Below are positions 6,578 to 14,892 of a stretch of 25,517 nt of DNA, piece after piece. The stretch comes from JAYPUG01 sp038117265. Lineage in GTDB: Bacteria > Pseudomonadota > Alphaproteobacteria > UBA6615. The notes below the pieces were generated by a model. That model ran no database searches. It had not been told where the DNA came from and was given only the letters and a program-made list of their open reading frames with translations. The stretch covers positions 1-25,517 of the forward strand of contig JAYOFO010000037.1 in NCBI GenBank assembly GCA_038117265.1, in the 5' to 3' direction. The position numbers were made by a program, and so were the translations under genes. The first letter of the stretch is position 1, and each line of letters begins with the position of its first letter.

Positions 6578-7576
6578 TCAGCGCTCCGCGAGCTTCGCCA
6601 GCGGATCGCCCCGGTCCGCCCCCGACGGAAGCGCCGCCGCGGGGTCGTCGATCCAGCTCAGCAGGTCGCGCAGCACGGTCTCGCCCTGCAGGTCGCGCAA
6701 CAGCATGTGGTAGCCGTCCTCGTAGACCGCGATGCGGCGACCGCCATTGGTGGCCGCGGGCAGGCGCTCGAGCATGCGCCGCGAGGCGCCCGGCGGCACG
6801 ATGTCGTCGTTGGCGCCGTACAGCAGCAGCGCCGGGGCATCGAAGCGCGCCGCGGCGTCCAGCGCCGCGTCCATAAGGTTGACGATCCCCCAGATCGCGT
6901 CGACGCGGGTGCTCTTGAGCACCAGCGGATCGTTGGCCAGTGCGCGCAGCATCTCGATGTTGTCGGACGGGTGGCGCTTGATGCCCTCGCCGGTCAGCGG
7001 CAGCCACGGCATCGTGTGGGCGAACATCCACAGGCTGGCGGTCTGGTAGAAGGGCATCGTCACCCGGCCCCACACCGCTGGTGCGACGAGGATCAGCCCG
7101 TCGACGTCCAGCGGTGCGGTGCCCCAGGCGGTCATCAGCACCGCGCCGCCCATGCTCTCGCCCATCGCATAGACCGGAAGCGCGGGAAAGGCGTCGCGAA
7201 CCGCCGCCACGGCGCCGTGCGCGTCGGCGGCCAGCATTGCCTCGCCGGGCCAGATTCCCGGATCGGGCGCCGCCCCGAAGCCGCGCTGGTCGTAGGCCAG
7301 GGTCAGGATGCCGTGCGCGGCGAGTTGCCGGCCGACCGCGTCGAAGGCGTTGGAATAGTCGTTGAAGCCGTGCAGCGCGAGCAGGATCGCTCGCGGGGTC
7401 GTGGCGGGCGCCCAGCGGCGCAGCGGCAGCGCGGTGCCGTCGGCGGCGGTGTAGCTGGATTCGGTCAGGCGGGGCGGCATGGGGTTCTCGGCTCGGGGTC
7501 CCGGATCCTGCACGCGCGGCGCGCACGCGGCGAGCAGCACCGCGAGGGCGAGGAGGAGGGTGCGGGTGCGGTTCAT
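6578..7576 (-). CDS. Lipoprotein alpha/beta hydrolase (monoacylglycerol lipase / lysophospholipase-like)
   Basis: The 332-aa protein starts with a lipoprotein signal (MNRTRTLLLALAVLLAAC; lipobox LAAC, lipidated Cys18), so it is probably anchored in a membrane facing the periplasm. The hydrolase domain has LLALHGFNDYSNAF (oxyanion region), the nucleophile elbow YAMGESMGG (GxSxG), the acid Asp in YGANDDIVPP and the His in YEDGYHMLL, a complete Ser-Asp-His triad of the serine aminopeptidase S33/monoglyceride lipase type. I chose the ATG at 7574-7576 because it gives the signal peptide directly and overlaps the stop of the ABC ATPase by ATGA; a longer upstream frame is antisense or overlapping sequence. 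The true substrate is unknown; acyl-glycerol or lysophospholipid hydrolysis is inferred from the fold. Confidence 0.88.
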   Translation of the reverse strand: MNRTRTLLLALAVLLAACAPRVQDPGPRAENPMPPRLTESSYTAADGTALPLRRWAPATTPRAILLALHGFNDYSNAFDAVGRQLAAHGILTLAYDQRGFGAAPDPGIWPGEAMLAADAHGAVAAVRDAFPALPVYAMGESMGGAVLMTAWGTAPLDVDGLILVAPAVWGRVTMPFYQTASLWMFAHTMPWLPLTGEGIKRHPSDNIEMLRALANDPLVLKSTRVDAIWGIVNLMDAALDAAARFDAPALLLYGANDDIVPPGASRRMLERLPAATNGGRRIAVYEDGYHMLLRDLQGETVLRDLLSWIDDPAAALPSGADRGDPLAKLAER

Positions 7577-8562
7577 GCGGTCCGGGGGGTGCCCCGCGTC
7601 AGTTCGAGGAAGATATCCTCCAGGTCGGGCTCCTCGGTCGCCAGGTCGGCCACCGTCAGGCCGGCAGCGCCAACCGCATCGAGGATTTCCCGGACCTGGG
7701 TGTCGCGGGTGCGATAGCGGAACACCAGGATGTTCGGGTCGCGCTGCTCGACGGTGAAGCGGGTCAGCGCGCCGGGGATGGTGTCGAGCGGCTCGGCCAC
7801 GTGGATGCGCAGTTCCTTGTTGTCGAGGCGCCGGACCAGCGCGCGGGTGTCGTCGCACGCGATCACCTCGCCATGGTTGATGATAGCGATGCGGTCACAC
7901 AGCTCCTCGGCCTCTTCGAGGTAGTGGGTGGTGAGCACCACGGTCGTGCCGTTGGCGTTGAGTTCGCGCACGAAGGCCCAGAGCGACTGGCGCAGCTCGA
8001 TGTCGACGCCGGCGGTGGGCTCGTCGAGCACGAGGACAGGCGGGTTGTGGACCAGCGCCTTGGCGATCAGCAGGCGCCGGCGCATGCCGCCCGACAGCGA
8101 GCGCGAATAGGCCCTCGACTTGTCGGCCAGCCCGACCCGCTCGAGGATCTCGTTCGTCCGCCGCTCGGCCGGCGGCACGCCATAGAAGCCGGCCTGCACC
8201 TCCAGCATCTCGCGCGGGCTGAAGAAGGCGTCGAGGTTAAGCTCCTGAGGCACCACGCCGATCGCGGCGCGGGCGAGCCGCGGCTGGCGGTCGATGTCGA
8301 TACCCCAGACCTCGGCTGTGCCCGCGGTCTTCACCACCAGGCCCGCGAGGATGTTGATGAAGGTCGACTTACCGGCACCGTTCGGGCCGAGCAGGCCGAA
8401 GATGCCGCCGCGCGGCACGTCCAGGTCTATCGCCTTGAGGGCGTGCACGGCTTCGCCGCCGTCGCCGCGATACACCTTGTCGACGCCGCGCGCGCGGATC
8501 GCCAGGTCGGGCAGGTCCGCGCCGGCGGGCGGCGGCGTGAATGTGGCGGCGGGCGCGGTCAT
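7573..8562 (-). CDS. ABC transporter ATP-binding protein (ABC-2 / DrrA-YadG type)
   Basis: This 329-aa ATPase has Walker A GPNGAGKST, Q-loop region VVPQELNLDAFFSPRE, signature LSGGMRRR, Walker B VLVLDEPTAGVD and the switch His in TTHYLEEAE. After the core there is a C-terminal domain of about 90 residues ending in DLEDIFLELTRG, typical of DrrA-like ATPases that partner ABC-2 permeases. No permease gene adjoins it: the next gene in the operon is the lipoprotein hydrolase, coupled by a 4-base ATGA overlap. The start is the ATG at 8560-8562, whose product opens with a short Pro/Ala tail before the ABC domain; the frame remains open further upstream but is not supported. Substrate unknown. Confidence 0.92.
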   Translation of the reverse strand: MTAPAATFTPPPAGADLPDLAIRARGVDKVYRGDGGEAVHALKAIDLDVPRGGIFGLLGPNGAGKSTFINILAGLVVKTAGTAEVWGIDIDRQPRLARAAIGVVPQELNLDAFFSPREMLEVQAGFYGVPPAERRTNEILERVGLADKSRAYSRSLSGGMRRRLLIAKALVHNPPVLVLDEPTAGVDIELRQSLWAFVRELNANGTTVVLTTHYLEEAEELCDRIAIINHGEVIACDDTRALVRRLDNKELRIHVAEPLDTIPGALTRFTVEQRDPNILVFRYRTRDTQVREILDAVGAAGLTVADLATEEPDLEDIFLELTRGTPRTA

Positions 8563-8688
8563 GGCGGGCGGTCGAAACCTGTTCGGAACCTGTTGAGGCG
8601 GGAATGCGCTTCGCCTATTTATGGCGTTGGCGTCCGGTGTACAACCGCGGGGCGCCGCGTCGTCCCCGTCTGCCGGAGCCCGCCGAAG

Positions 8689-8868
8689 ATGCAGCCGCCC
8701 GAAACCATCACCGTCGAGAGCCGCGAGATCGCGTGCGACGGCGGCAACGGCCCGCTGGGACACCCGCGCGTGTTCCTGAACATGGGCGACAAGCCGGCGA
8801 TCGACTGCCCCTATTGCGGGCGGCGGTTCGAATTGTCGGCCGACGCGCCCGCCCACGCGGGTCATTGA
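8689..8868 (+). CDS. zf-CHCC zinc-finger mini-protein (NDUFS6-like)
   Basis: The 59-aa protein matches the small zf-CHCC family (PF10276), related to the zinc-binding C-terminus of the mitochondrial complex I subunit NDUFS6 and widespread in alphaproteobacteria. Visible ligands are Cys in EIACDGG, His in LGHPRVFLNM, and the Cys pair in DCPYCGRRF. The ATG at 8689 is chosen because it gives the family's usual short N-terminus (MQPPETITVESREIACDG). It leads a plus-strand run with the GNAT and GST genes; the GNAT start is 23 bases past its stop. A role with respiratory complex I is plausible from family knowledge but not shown. Confidence 0.88.
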   Translation: MQPPETITVESREIACDGGNGPLGHPRVFLNMGDKPAIDCPYCGRRFELSADAPAHAGH

Positions 8869-8891
8869 CCACGCCGCCAGCGACCGCACGG

Positions 8892-9446
8892 ATGGCGGGC
8901 CTGCCCGCCCCGATCGAGACCCGCCGGATGCGCCTCGTGCCCGTCGGGCGCGACCTGGCGCGCGCGCTGCTCGCTGACCGCCGGGCCGCAGGCGAGCTGG
9001 CCGGCGGCCTCCTGCACCGCGACTTCCCCGACGCTGATCTGGCCGGCAAGCTGCCGGCGTTCGCCCAGCGCCTCGACGATGCGGCTAACACTGCGCTCGG
9101 CGCCACCGCCCCGCTCGATCCGGCGGGCTGGGGGCTGTGGCTGTTCGTCTACAAGCCCGAGCGCATGGTGGTCGGCGCGGCGACCTTCACCGGGCCGCCC
9201 AACGCGGCGGGCGAGGTGGAGCTGGGCTACCAGATCGTCCCGGCGCACCGCCGCCGCGGGCTTACGGCCGAGGGCTGCGGGGCGCTGGTTGCCTGGGCGT
9301 TCCACGATTCCGCGACCGGCGCCGTCACGGCCGACTGTGCCGAGGACAATCTGGCCTCGGCCCGCACGCTGGAGAAGCTGGGTTTCAAGCTGGCGCGCAG
9401 CGCGCGCGGCCGCTTGTTCTGGCGCCGCGAACGGCCGAAACTCTAG
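8892..9446 (+). CDS. GNAT-family N-acetyltransferase (RimJ/RimL type)
   Basis: The 184-aa protein has the GCN5-related acetyltransferase fold. It begins IETRRMRLVPVGRDLARALLADR, has a beta-strand pair ending AAGEVELGYQI, and the acetyl-CoA pyrophosphate loop in PAHRRRGLTAEG (R/Q-x-x-G-x-G/A-like), then the C-terminal ENLASARTLEKLGFKL motif typical of RimJ/RimL-like members. The substrate (ribosomal protein N-terminus, antibiotic or small amine) cannot be told. The ATG at 8892 is used; a TTG overlapping the stop of the zf-CHCC gene would add 9 residues. The GST gene follows after 26 bases, so the three small genes may be one transcript. Confidence 0.88.
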   Translation: MAGLPAPIETRRMRLVPVGRDLARALLADRRAAGELAGGLLHRDFPDADLAGKLPAFAQRLDDAANTALGATAPLDPAGWGLWLFVYKPERMVVGAATFTGPPNAAGEVELGYQIVPAHRRRGLTAEGCGALVAWAFHDSATGAVTADCAEDNLASARTLEKLGFKLARSARGRLFWRRERPKL

Positions 9447-9472
9447 GCGCCGATACGGCGGGAGGGGACGAC

Positions 9473-10105
9473 ATGGCCGACTACACGCTCTACGGACATC
9501 CGCGCTCGGGCAACGCCTACAAGACGGCGCTGATGCTGGCGATGACGAGCACCGCCTACGACTTCGTGCTCGTGGACCTGATGGACGGCTCGAACCTGAA
9601 GCCGGAATACCTGCGGGTGAACCAGAACGGAAAGGTGCCGACCCTGGTGCATGGCGACCTGGTGATCCGCCAGAGCTTCGACACGCTGCGCTACCTGGCC
9701 GAACAGACCGGCCGGTTCGGCCCGGACGGCTGGGAGGAGGAGGCGCGGATCGGCGACTGGGTCGGCTTCTCGGTCGATTTCTTCTCCTACGGGCTGGCGC
9801 GGCTGCGCTTCGAGCGGCTGTTCGGCGGCGGCGCCGACACCCCCATCTTCGAGTATTTCAGGAAGGTGTCCGACCGCGGGCTCGGGATCATCGAACCCCA
9901 CCTGGGCGCGAACGAATGGCTGGCCTGCGGGCGGCCGACCATCGGCGACATCTCGTGCTATCCCGTCGCGAGCTTCTTCGAAGACGCGGGCTACGACCCC
10001 GCCGACTTCCCCAATTTCGCGGCCTGGCGGAAGCGCTTCGAGGCGCTGCCGGGCTGGGGCACCCAGCTCGACCTGATGCCCAGCGACGACTGGCCGCCGA
10101 AATAG
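9473..10105 (+). CDS. Glutathione S-transferase family protein
   Basis: The 210-aa length and two-domain plan fit cytosolic GSTs. The N-terminal thioredoxin-like domain (residues 1-80) contains YTLYGHPRSGNAYKTALML, the cis-Pro in GKVPTLVHGD and the glutathione-binding (I)RQSFDTLRYLAE segment. The helical C-terminal domain includes the N-capping/structural motif region RPTIGDISCYPVASFFEDAG. The likely catalytic residue is Ser13 or Asn15 in the first loop. GGGAGGGGAC directly precedes the ATG at 9473, deciding this start over the longer open frame. Its substrate is unknown; such proteins detoxify electrophiles or act in side-chain degradation. Confidence 0.92.
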   Translation: MADYTLYGHPRSGNAYKTALMLAMTSTAYDFVLVDLMDGSNLKPEYLRVNQNGKVPTLVHGDLVIRQSFDTLRYLAEQTGRFGPDGWEEEARIGDWVGFSVDFFSYGLARLRFERLFGGGADTPIFEYFRKVSDRGLGIIEPHLGANEWLACGRPTIGDISCYPVASFFEDAGYDPADFPNFAAWRKRFEALPGWGTQLDLMPSDDWPPK

Positions 10106-10215
10106 CTCCGCGCCGGCGCCGGGCGCCGTATCGCCCGCAAAACCGCGCGGATATGCCCGGTATTTGAACCAGAATTGGCGGTTCGTTAACCCTCCGCGGC
10201 GATGATCGGCGGGTT

Positions 10216-10668
10216 ATGGGCAAGGTCCATCAGTTCCGCGGCAACCCGGCCGGCGACGAACCGTTTCTGGAGGATTTCTTCCGGGACATGTCGCCTGCGC
10301 TGATGCACAGCTTCACCGACGAGCAGCTGCACGAGATCAAGAAGGCGTTCGGGGCGCGCGACAAGGGCGCGCACGAGGTCGATTTGCGCTTCAAAATCCC
10401 GTTCCTGCGCCGCTACGTGGTGCTGCTGATCGGCCGGGAGCGCCGCTCGCGCGCGCGCCGCGCGGCCGACCGCAAAGTCCATCCGCTCGCCACCTCGGGC
10501 AACGCGGTGGCGCTCGGCGCGTTCGCCATCGTCGCGGCGATCCCGCTGGCGGTGGTCGCCTTCGGGGTGAAGTTCTGGCTCGGGATCGACGTGATCTCGG
10601 ACGGCGGCGGCCACGCCTTCGTCGAGGATTTCCGCCAGCAGATGGTGCTGTTCATCAAGGGGCTCTAG
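10216..10668 (+). CDS. Small membrane protein of unknown function
   Basis: I do not recognise a named family. The 150-aa protein has a charged soluble N-terminal half with LHEIKKAFGARDKGAHEVDLRFK and a PFLRRYVVLLIGRERRSRARRAA stretch that may be an amphipathic or re-entrant segment, followed by one strong transmembrane helix at about residues 95-120 (VALGAFAIVAAIPLAVVAFG) and a short tail. The basic patch before the helix suggests the N-terminal half is cytoplasmic (positive-inside rule). It lies 98 bases before polA in the same direction. Third-position G/C bias and the lack of competing frames support it as a true gene. Confidence 0.8.
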   Translation: MGKVHQFRGNPAGDEPFLEDFFRDMSPALMHSFTDEQLHEIKKAFGARDKGAHEVDLRFKIPFLRRYVVLLIGRERRSRARRAADRKVHPLATSGNAVALGAFAIVAAIPLAVVAFGVKFWLGIDVISDGGGHAFVEDFRQQMVLFIKGL

Positions 10669-10766
10669 AGCCCTCCGGCGCGCCGCCATCGATCCACCCT
10701 ATCTATCCACCGCGGGGCCTGCGCGGCGGCTCGCCCGGCGCGGCATTCTGCGCTAAACCTTGGCCC

Positions 10767-13691
10767 ATGGCCGGAAAGACAGACGACAAGCCCGCGCGCG
10801 ACGACGTCCCCGCACGGCTCTACCTGATCGACGGGTCGGGCTTCATCTTCCGCGCGTTCCACTCGAGCCCGCTGGATGCGTTCCGCCGCTCGGACGGCGT
10901 CTACACCAACGCCGTCAACGGCTATTGCTCGATGCTTTTGAAGCTGATCGACCGGGCGCATGCCGACGGCGCGTTCGACTACATGGCCGTGATCTTCGAT
11001 GCGGCGCGCAAGAACTTCCGCAACGACATCTATTCTGAATACAAGGCCAACCGCGACGATCCGCCCGAGGAGCTGCGGCCCCAGTTCGCGCTGGTCCACG
11101 AGGCGACCGAGGCGTTCGGCCTGCCCGCGATCCGCATGGAGGGGTTCGAGGCCGACGATCTGATCGCCACCTATGCGCGCGAGGCCGCCGCGCGCGGCAT
11201 CGAGACCGTTGTGGTGTCGTCCGACAAGGACCTGATGCAGCTGGTGCGCGACGGCGTGATCATGCTCGACCCGATGAAGGACGTGGTGATCGGGCCCGAC
11301 GAAGTGGTCGACAAGTTCGGCGTCCGGCCCGACAAGGTGGTCGACGTGCAGTCGCTGGCCGGCGATTCCACCGACAACGTGCCCGGCGTGCCCGGCATCG
11401 GCATCAAGACCGCGGCCCAGCTGATCGACGAATATGGCGACCTCGACACGCTGCTGGCGCGGGCCGAGGAGATCAAGCAGCCCAAGCGGCGCCAGAACCT
11501 GATCGAATTCGCCGAGCAGGCCCGCATCAGCCGCGAGCTGGTACGCCTGCGCGACGATGTCGAGACCCCGCACGGGATCGACGATTTCGCGCTCAAGGAC
11601 CCCGACCCCAGGCGGGTGATCGAATTCCTCAAGGAGATGGAGTTCCGCACCCTGACCCAGCGGGTGGAAAGCCGGTTCGTCGCCGACGGCATCATGGATG
11701 TGGGCGACACAATGGCCGCCGCCGCGATCGAGGCGCCGGCCGACGCCGAATACGCGCTGGTGCAGGACGAGGCGACCCTGGCCGCCTGGATCGAGGAGGC
11801 GCGCGCGGCCGGCACGGTCGCCTTCGACACCGAGACGACCTCGCTCAACGCCATGCGGGCCGAGCTGGTCGGCTTCTCCCTGTCGTTCGCGCCGGGCCGG
11901 GCCTGCTATGTGCCCGTCGGCCATGTCGAGCCGGCGAGCGGGGACCTCGACCTGCTGGGCGATCCGATCGAGGCCAAGGGGGATGCGGGCAAGGGCGGTG
12001 GCAAGGTGAACGGCCAGGCCGGGTCCCATGGTTTGGGGGGCGACCTCAAGCAGATCCCGATCGACAAGGCGCTGGCCCCGCTGAAGGCGCTGATCGAGGA
12101 CGCCTCGGTCCTCAAGATCGGCCACAACGCCAAGTACGACCTGCTGGTGCTCGCGCGGGCCGTGGAGAAACACCTGCCGAAAGAAAAACCGCTCGCCCCC
12201 GCCGCCATCGACGACACGATGCTGCTCTCCTATGTGCTGGATGCCGGGCGCAACAAGCACGGGCTCGACGAGCTGTCGATGCGCCACCTGGAGCACGCCA
12301 CGATCCATTTCGAGGACGTGGTCGGCAAGGGCAAGAACCAGATCGGGTTCGCGCAAGTGCCGCTGGAGGCCGCCCGCGACTATGCCGCCGAGGATGCCGA
12401 CGTGACGGGGCGCCTGCACACGCTGCTCAAGCGCCGGCTGGTGGGCGAGCGCATGGCGACGGTCTACGAGACCATCGAGCGGCCGCTGGTGCCTATCATC
12501 GTCGACATGGAGCGCGCGGGCATCAAGGCCGATGCCGAGGTGCTGTCCGACCTGTCGAAGGACTTCGCCAAGCGCATGGCGACCCTGGAGGAAGAGGCCC
12601 AGAAGCTGGCGGGCGAGGAGTTCAACGTCGGCTCGCCCAAGCAGCTCGGCGAAATACTCTTCGACAAGCTGGGGATCGAGGGCGGCAAGAAGGGCAAGAC
12701 GGGCGCCTACACCACCTCGGCCGACGTGCTCGAGGATCTGGCGGCCCAGGGCCACGCGCTGCCGCGCGCCGTGCTCGACTGGCGCCAGGTCCAGAAGCTC
12801 AAATCCACCTATGCCGACGCGCTGGTGGAACAGATCTACCCCGAGACGGGCCGCGTCCACACCGCCTACGGCATGGCCATCGCCCAGACCGGCCGGCTGT
12901 CGTCGACCGACCCGAACCTGCAGAACATCCCCGTGCGCACCGAGGAAGGGCGGAAGATCCGCGCCGCCTTCGTGGCCGAGGCCGGCAACAAGCTGGTCTC
13001 CCTCGACTATTCCCAGGTCGAGCTGCGGGTCGTCGCCCACGTGGCCGGCGAGGAGGCGCTGATCGCGGCCTTCCAGGACGGCCAGGACATCCATGCCATG
13101 ACCGCCAGCCAGGTCTTCGGCGTGCCGCTGGAGGGCATGGACCCGATGCTCCGGCGCAACGCCAAGGCGATCAACTTCGGCATCATCTACGGCATTTCGG
13201 CCTTCGGCCTGGCGCGCAACCTGGGCATCGGGCGCGAGGAGGCGGGCGCCTATATCAAGGCCTATTTCGAGCGCTACCCCGCCATCAGGGCCTATATGGA
13301 CGAGGCCAAGGCCTTCGCCTACGAGAACGGCTTCGTCGAGACGATCTTCGGCCGGCGCATCCACCTGTCGGGGATCAAGGACAAGAACCAGGCGGTGCGC
13401 GGCTTCGCCGAGCGCCAGGCGATCAACGCGCCGATCCAGGGCGCGGCCGCCGACATCATCAAGCGCGCGATGATCCGCGTGCCCGACGCGCTGGCGAAGA
13501 AGAACCTCGCCTCACGGATGCTGCTGCAGGTGCACGACGAGCTGCTGTTCGAGGCGCCCGAGGGCGAGATCGACACGCTGATCGAGGCCGTCCGCGACGT
13601 GATGGAGGGCGCCGCCGCGCCCGCCGTCAACATGGCCGTCCCGCTGGTCGCCGACGCCGGCGTGGGCGACAGCTGGGACGAGGCGCATTAA
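10767..13691 (+). CDS. polA: DNA polymerase I
   Basis: PolA removes RNA primers and fills gaps in replication and repair. The 974-aa protein has all three domains. The 5'-3' nuclease (about 1-300) contains YLIDGSGFIFRAFH, EGFEADDLIATYA and VVSSDKDLMQLV. The 3'-5' proofreading domain (about 325-560) keeps its acidic residues: FDTETTSLN, NAKYDLL and YAAEDADVTG. The polymerase domain carries motif A SLDYSQVELR, motif B RRNAKAINFGIIYG and motif C QVHDELLFE. It is some 45 residues longer than E. coli PolI, partly owing to a Gly/Lys-rich insert near residues 397-428 in the proofreading domain. The ATG at 10767 lacks a clear Shine-Dalgarno but places the first nuclease motif correctly. A remnant pseudogene follows about 27 bases downstream. 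Confidence 0.98.
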   Translation: MAGKTDDKPARDDVPARLYLIDGSGFIFRAFHSSPLDAFRRSDGVYTNAVNGYCSMLLKLIDRAHADGAFDYMAVIFDAARKNFRNDIYSEYKANRDDPPEELRPQFALVHEATEAFGLPAIRMEGFEADDLIATYAREAAARGIETVVVSSDKDLMQLVRDGVIMLDPMKDVVIGPDEVVDKFGVRPDKVVDVQSLAGDSTDNVPGVPGIGIKTAAQLIDEYGDLDTLLARAEEIKQPKRRQNLIEFAEQARISRELVRLRDDVETPHGIDDFALKDPDPRRVIEFLKEMEFRTLTQRVESRFVADGIMDVGDTMAAAAIEAPADAEYALVQDEATLAAWIEEARAAGTVAFDTETTSLNAMRAELVGFSLSFAPGRACYVPVGHVEPASGDLDLLGDPIEAKGDAGKGGGKVNGQAGSHGLGGDLKQIPIDKALAPLKALIEDASVLKIGHNAKYDLLVLARAVEKHLPKEKPLAPAAIDDTMLLSYVLDAGRNKHGLDELSMRHLEHATIHFEDVVGKGKNQIGFAQVPLEAARDYAAEDADVTGRLHTLLKRRLVGERMATVYETIERPLVPIIVDMERAGIKADAEVLSDLSKDFAKRMATLEEEAQKLAGEEFNVGSPKQLGEILFDKLGIEGGKKGKTGAYTTSADVLEDLAAQGHALPRAVLDWRQVQKLKSTYADALVEQIYPETGRVHTAYGMAIAQTGRLSSTDPNLQNIPVRTEEGRKIRAAFVAEAGNKLVSLDYSQVELRVVAHVAGEEALIAAFQDGQDIHAMTASQVFGVPLEGMDPMLRRNAKAINFGIIYGISAFGLARNLGIGREEAGAYIKAYFERYPAIRAYMDEAKAFAYENGFVETIFGRRIHLSGIKDKNQAVRGFAERQAINAPIQGAAADIIKRAMIRVPDALAKKNLASRMLLQVHDELLFEAPEGEIDTLIEAVRDVMEGAAAPAVNMAVPLVADAGVGDSWDEAH

Positions 13692-13717
13692 GCTATGCGC
13701 CGCGACGAAGGCAGGAG

Positions 13718-14694
13718 ACGACGGTCGAAACCGCCGTCTTCTTCTGCTGCGACACGCGCCAGGCAAAGTTCGTGAAGGCCAACATGCGCCGCACCGATCT
13801 GCGCGGGGTGTGCGTGAGGGGTGCCGATCTGAGCGGCGCCGACCCTTACGACGCCGACATGCCGAGGGCGCGATCGCGGACAAGGATATCTCCGGGAACC
13901 TGACGGTGCGCGTGCACGATTCGTCGGACGACGATGCCGACGCCACGGACGCGAACTTCTCCAATGCCAACCTCGAGCGGGCGAATCTCTCAGGCCTGGT
14001 CGCCGTCCGCACCGACTTCAGCGGTACCACCCTGCGCAAGTGCAAGCTGGTGCGCGCGAACCTGAAGCAGGCCAATTTGAAGGGCGCCGACCCGGACGGC
14101 TGCGATCTGGCGGGTGCGGATTTGACAGGCGCCGCTTTCACCGGCGCGGTCCTGACCGGGGTCGATCTGAGCCAGGCCCTGCTGTACGGCACCGGTCTGG
14201 AGGACGTGCTTACCGACGAGCCCATGGGAACGCCGATGCGCGAGGTCGACCCGCCGGTCGCCGACCAGCTGGAGGCACACATCCTGTTTGTCGAGACCGA
14301 CGGTGCGGGCGGTCGGCCGGCCAACCTGTCGGGGGTCGATCTGCGGCCGCTGAACGTGATGGCGCATCTCAAGCTGACGGCGTTGCAGGCGCGCGAGACC
14401 ACGTTCTACGGCCTCGACATGTCCGGCGTCATGCTCCAAGGCGCGCATCTCGAGGGGGCCGATCTGCGCGGCGCAAACCTCTCAAACGCACGTCTCAACG
14501 GCGCGAACCTTCGCGACTGCAACATGCGGCCGCTGGTGATCGATGCAAGCCGCCGCCTGCCGGTGAACCTCTCGGGCGCCGACCTCACCGGGGCCGACCT
14601 GCGCGGCACGGATTTCAGCTAGGCCGCGGTCGATGGCGCAATCCTCGAGGGCGCGGGGACCGATGGTGCCGACGCCGCCGGACAGGCCGCCTGA
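13718..14694 (+). pseudogene. Decayed pentapeptide-repeat protein (5' truncation, frameshift, in-frame TAG)
   Basis: Frame 2 from about 13718 reads TVETAVFFCCDTRQAKF, then NMRRTDLRGVCVRGADLSGA, a pentapeptide-repeat segment without any usable start codon. At about 13862 one base is missing and coding continues in frame 1 (EGAIADKDISGNL, then many A(D/N)LxG repeats such as ANLKQANLKGA and GADLRGANLSNA). A middle segment (HILFVETDGAGGRPANLSGVDLRPL) and a second repeat block follow. TAG at 14620-14622 interrupts a repeat (GTDFS*AAVDGAILEGA), and the frame runs on to TGA at 14692-14694. Intact relatives I recall begin well before the VFFCC segment, so the 5' end is missing next to the polA stop. 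Three separate lesions make real decay more likely than sequencing error. Confidence 0.82.
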
Positions 14695-14724
14695 CCCCGA
14701 AAGCCCCCGTGATTTCAACGCCTT

Positions 14725-14756
14725 CCATGCTGCGACGCAGCATGGCAGCGTGTTTT
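14725..14756 (+). terminator. Rho-independent terminator after the pentapeptide pseudogene
   Basis: An 8-bp perfect stem (CCATGCTG with CAGCATGG) around a 5-base loop CGACG (extendable through CG/CG) is followed within about 10 bases by TTTT. It lies 30 bases beyond the end of the repeat frame and before the cold-shock gene. Confidence 0.65.
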
Positions 14757-14786
14757 CTCGCTGGTCTTCCAACCGGATTCCTGTGC

Positions 14787-14892
14787 TAAACTTTTTGCCG
14801 TTGATGTGCACCGCGGTCCGACGGACCCGGTTCAGGTAGATCCGCCTCCGTTGGAGTGTCCGCGATGCCGAGTGCGTCAGGATTCGCCAGCG
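14787..14892 (+). promoter_or_regulatory. Candidate promoter -10 and long 5' leader of the cold-shock gene
   Basis: TGTGCTAAACT resembles an extended -10 element (TAAACT at 14787-14792); no good -35 was found. The implied leader of about 90 nt contains an inverted repeat (GGTCC/GGACC near 14815-14829). Long structured leaders are known for cold-shock mRNAs, so post-transcriptional temperature control is possible. The in-frame ATG at 14806 lies inside this leader. Confidence 0.35.

Noticed and set aside
8574..8594. Short direct repeat (AACCTGTT twice, 11 bases apart) in the gap between the ABC ATPase and zf-CHCC genes
   Set aside because: Too short and only two copies; spacing fits one helical turn, but there is no nearby regulator or conservation evidence.
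10665..13364. 899-codon minus-strand open frame opposite polA
   Set aside because: The encoded sequence is a low-complexity shadow of polA codon use, with no domain pattern, and polA itself is certain.
3538..14622. Possible UAG recoding, because two genes are interrupted by in-frame TAG
   Set aside because: TAG is an ordinary stop for intact genes here (hldE, Sco, GNAT, GST, the small membrane protein and others), and both interrupted genes also carry frameshifts, so decay or error is simpler.
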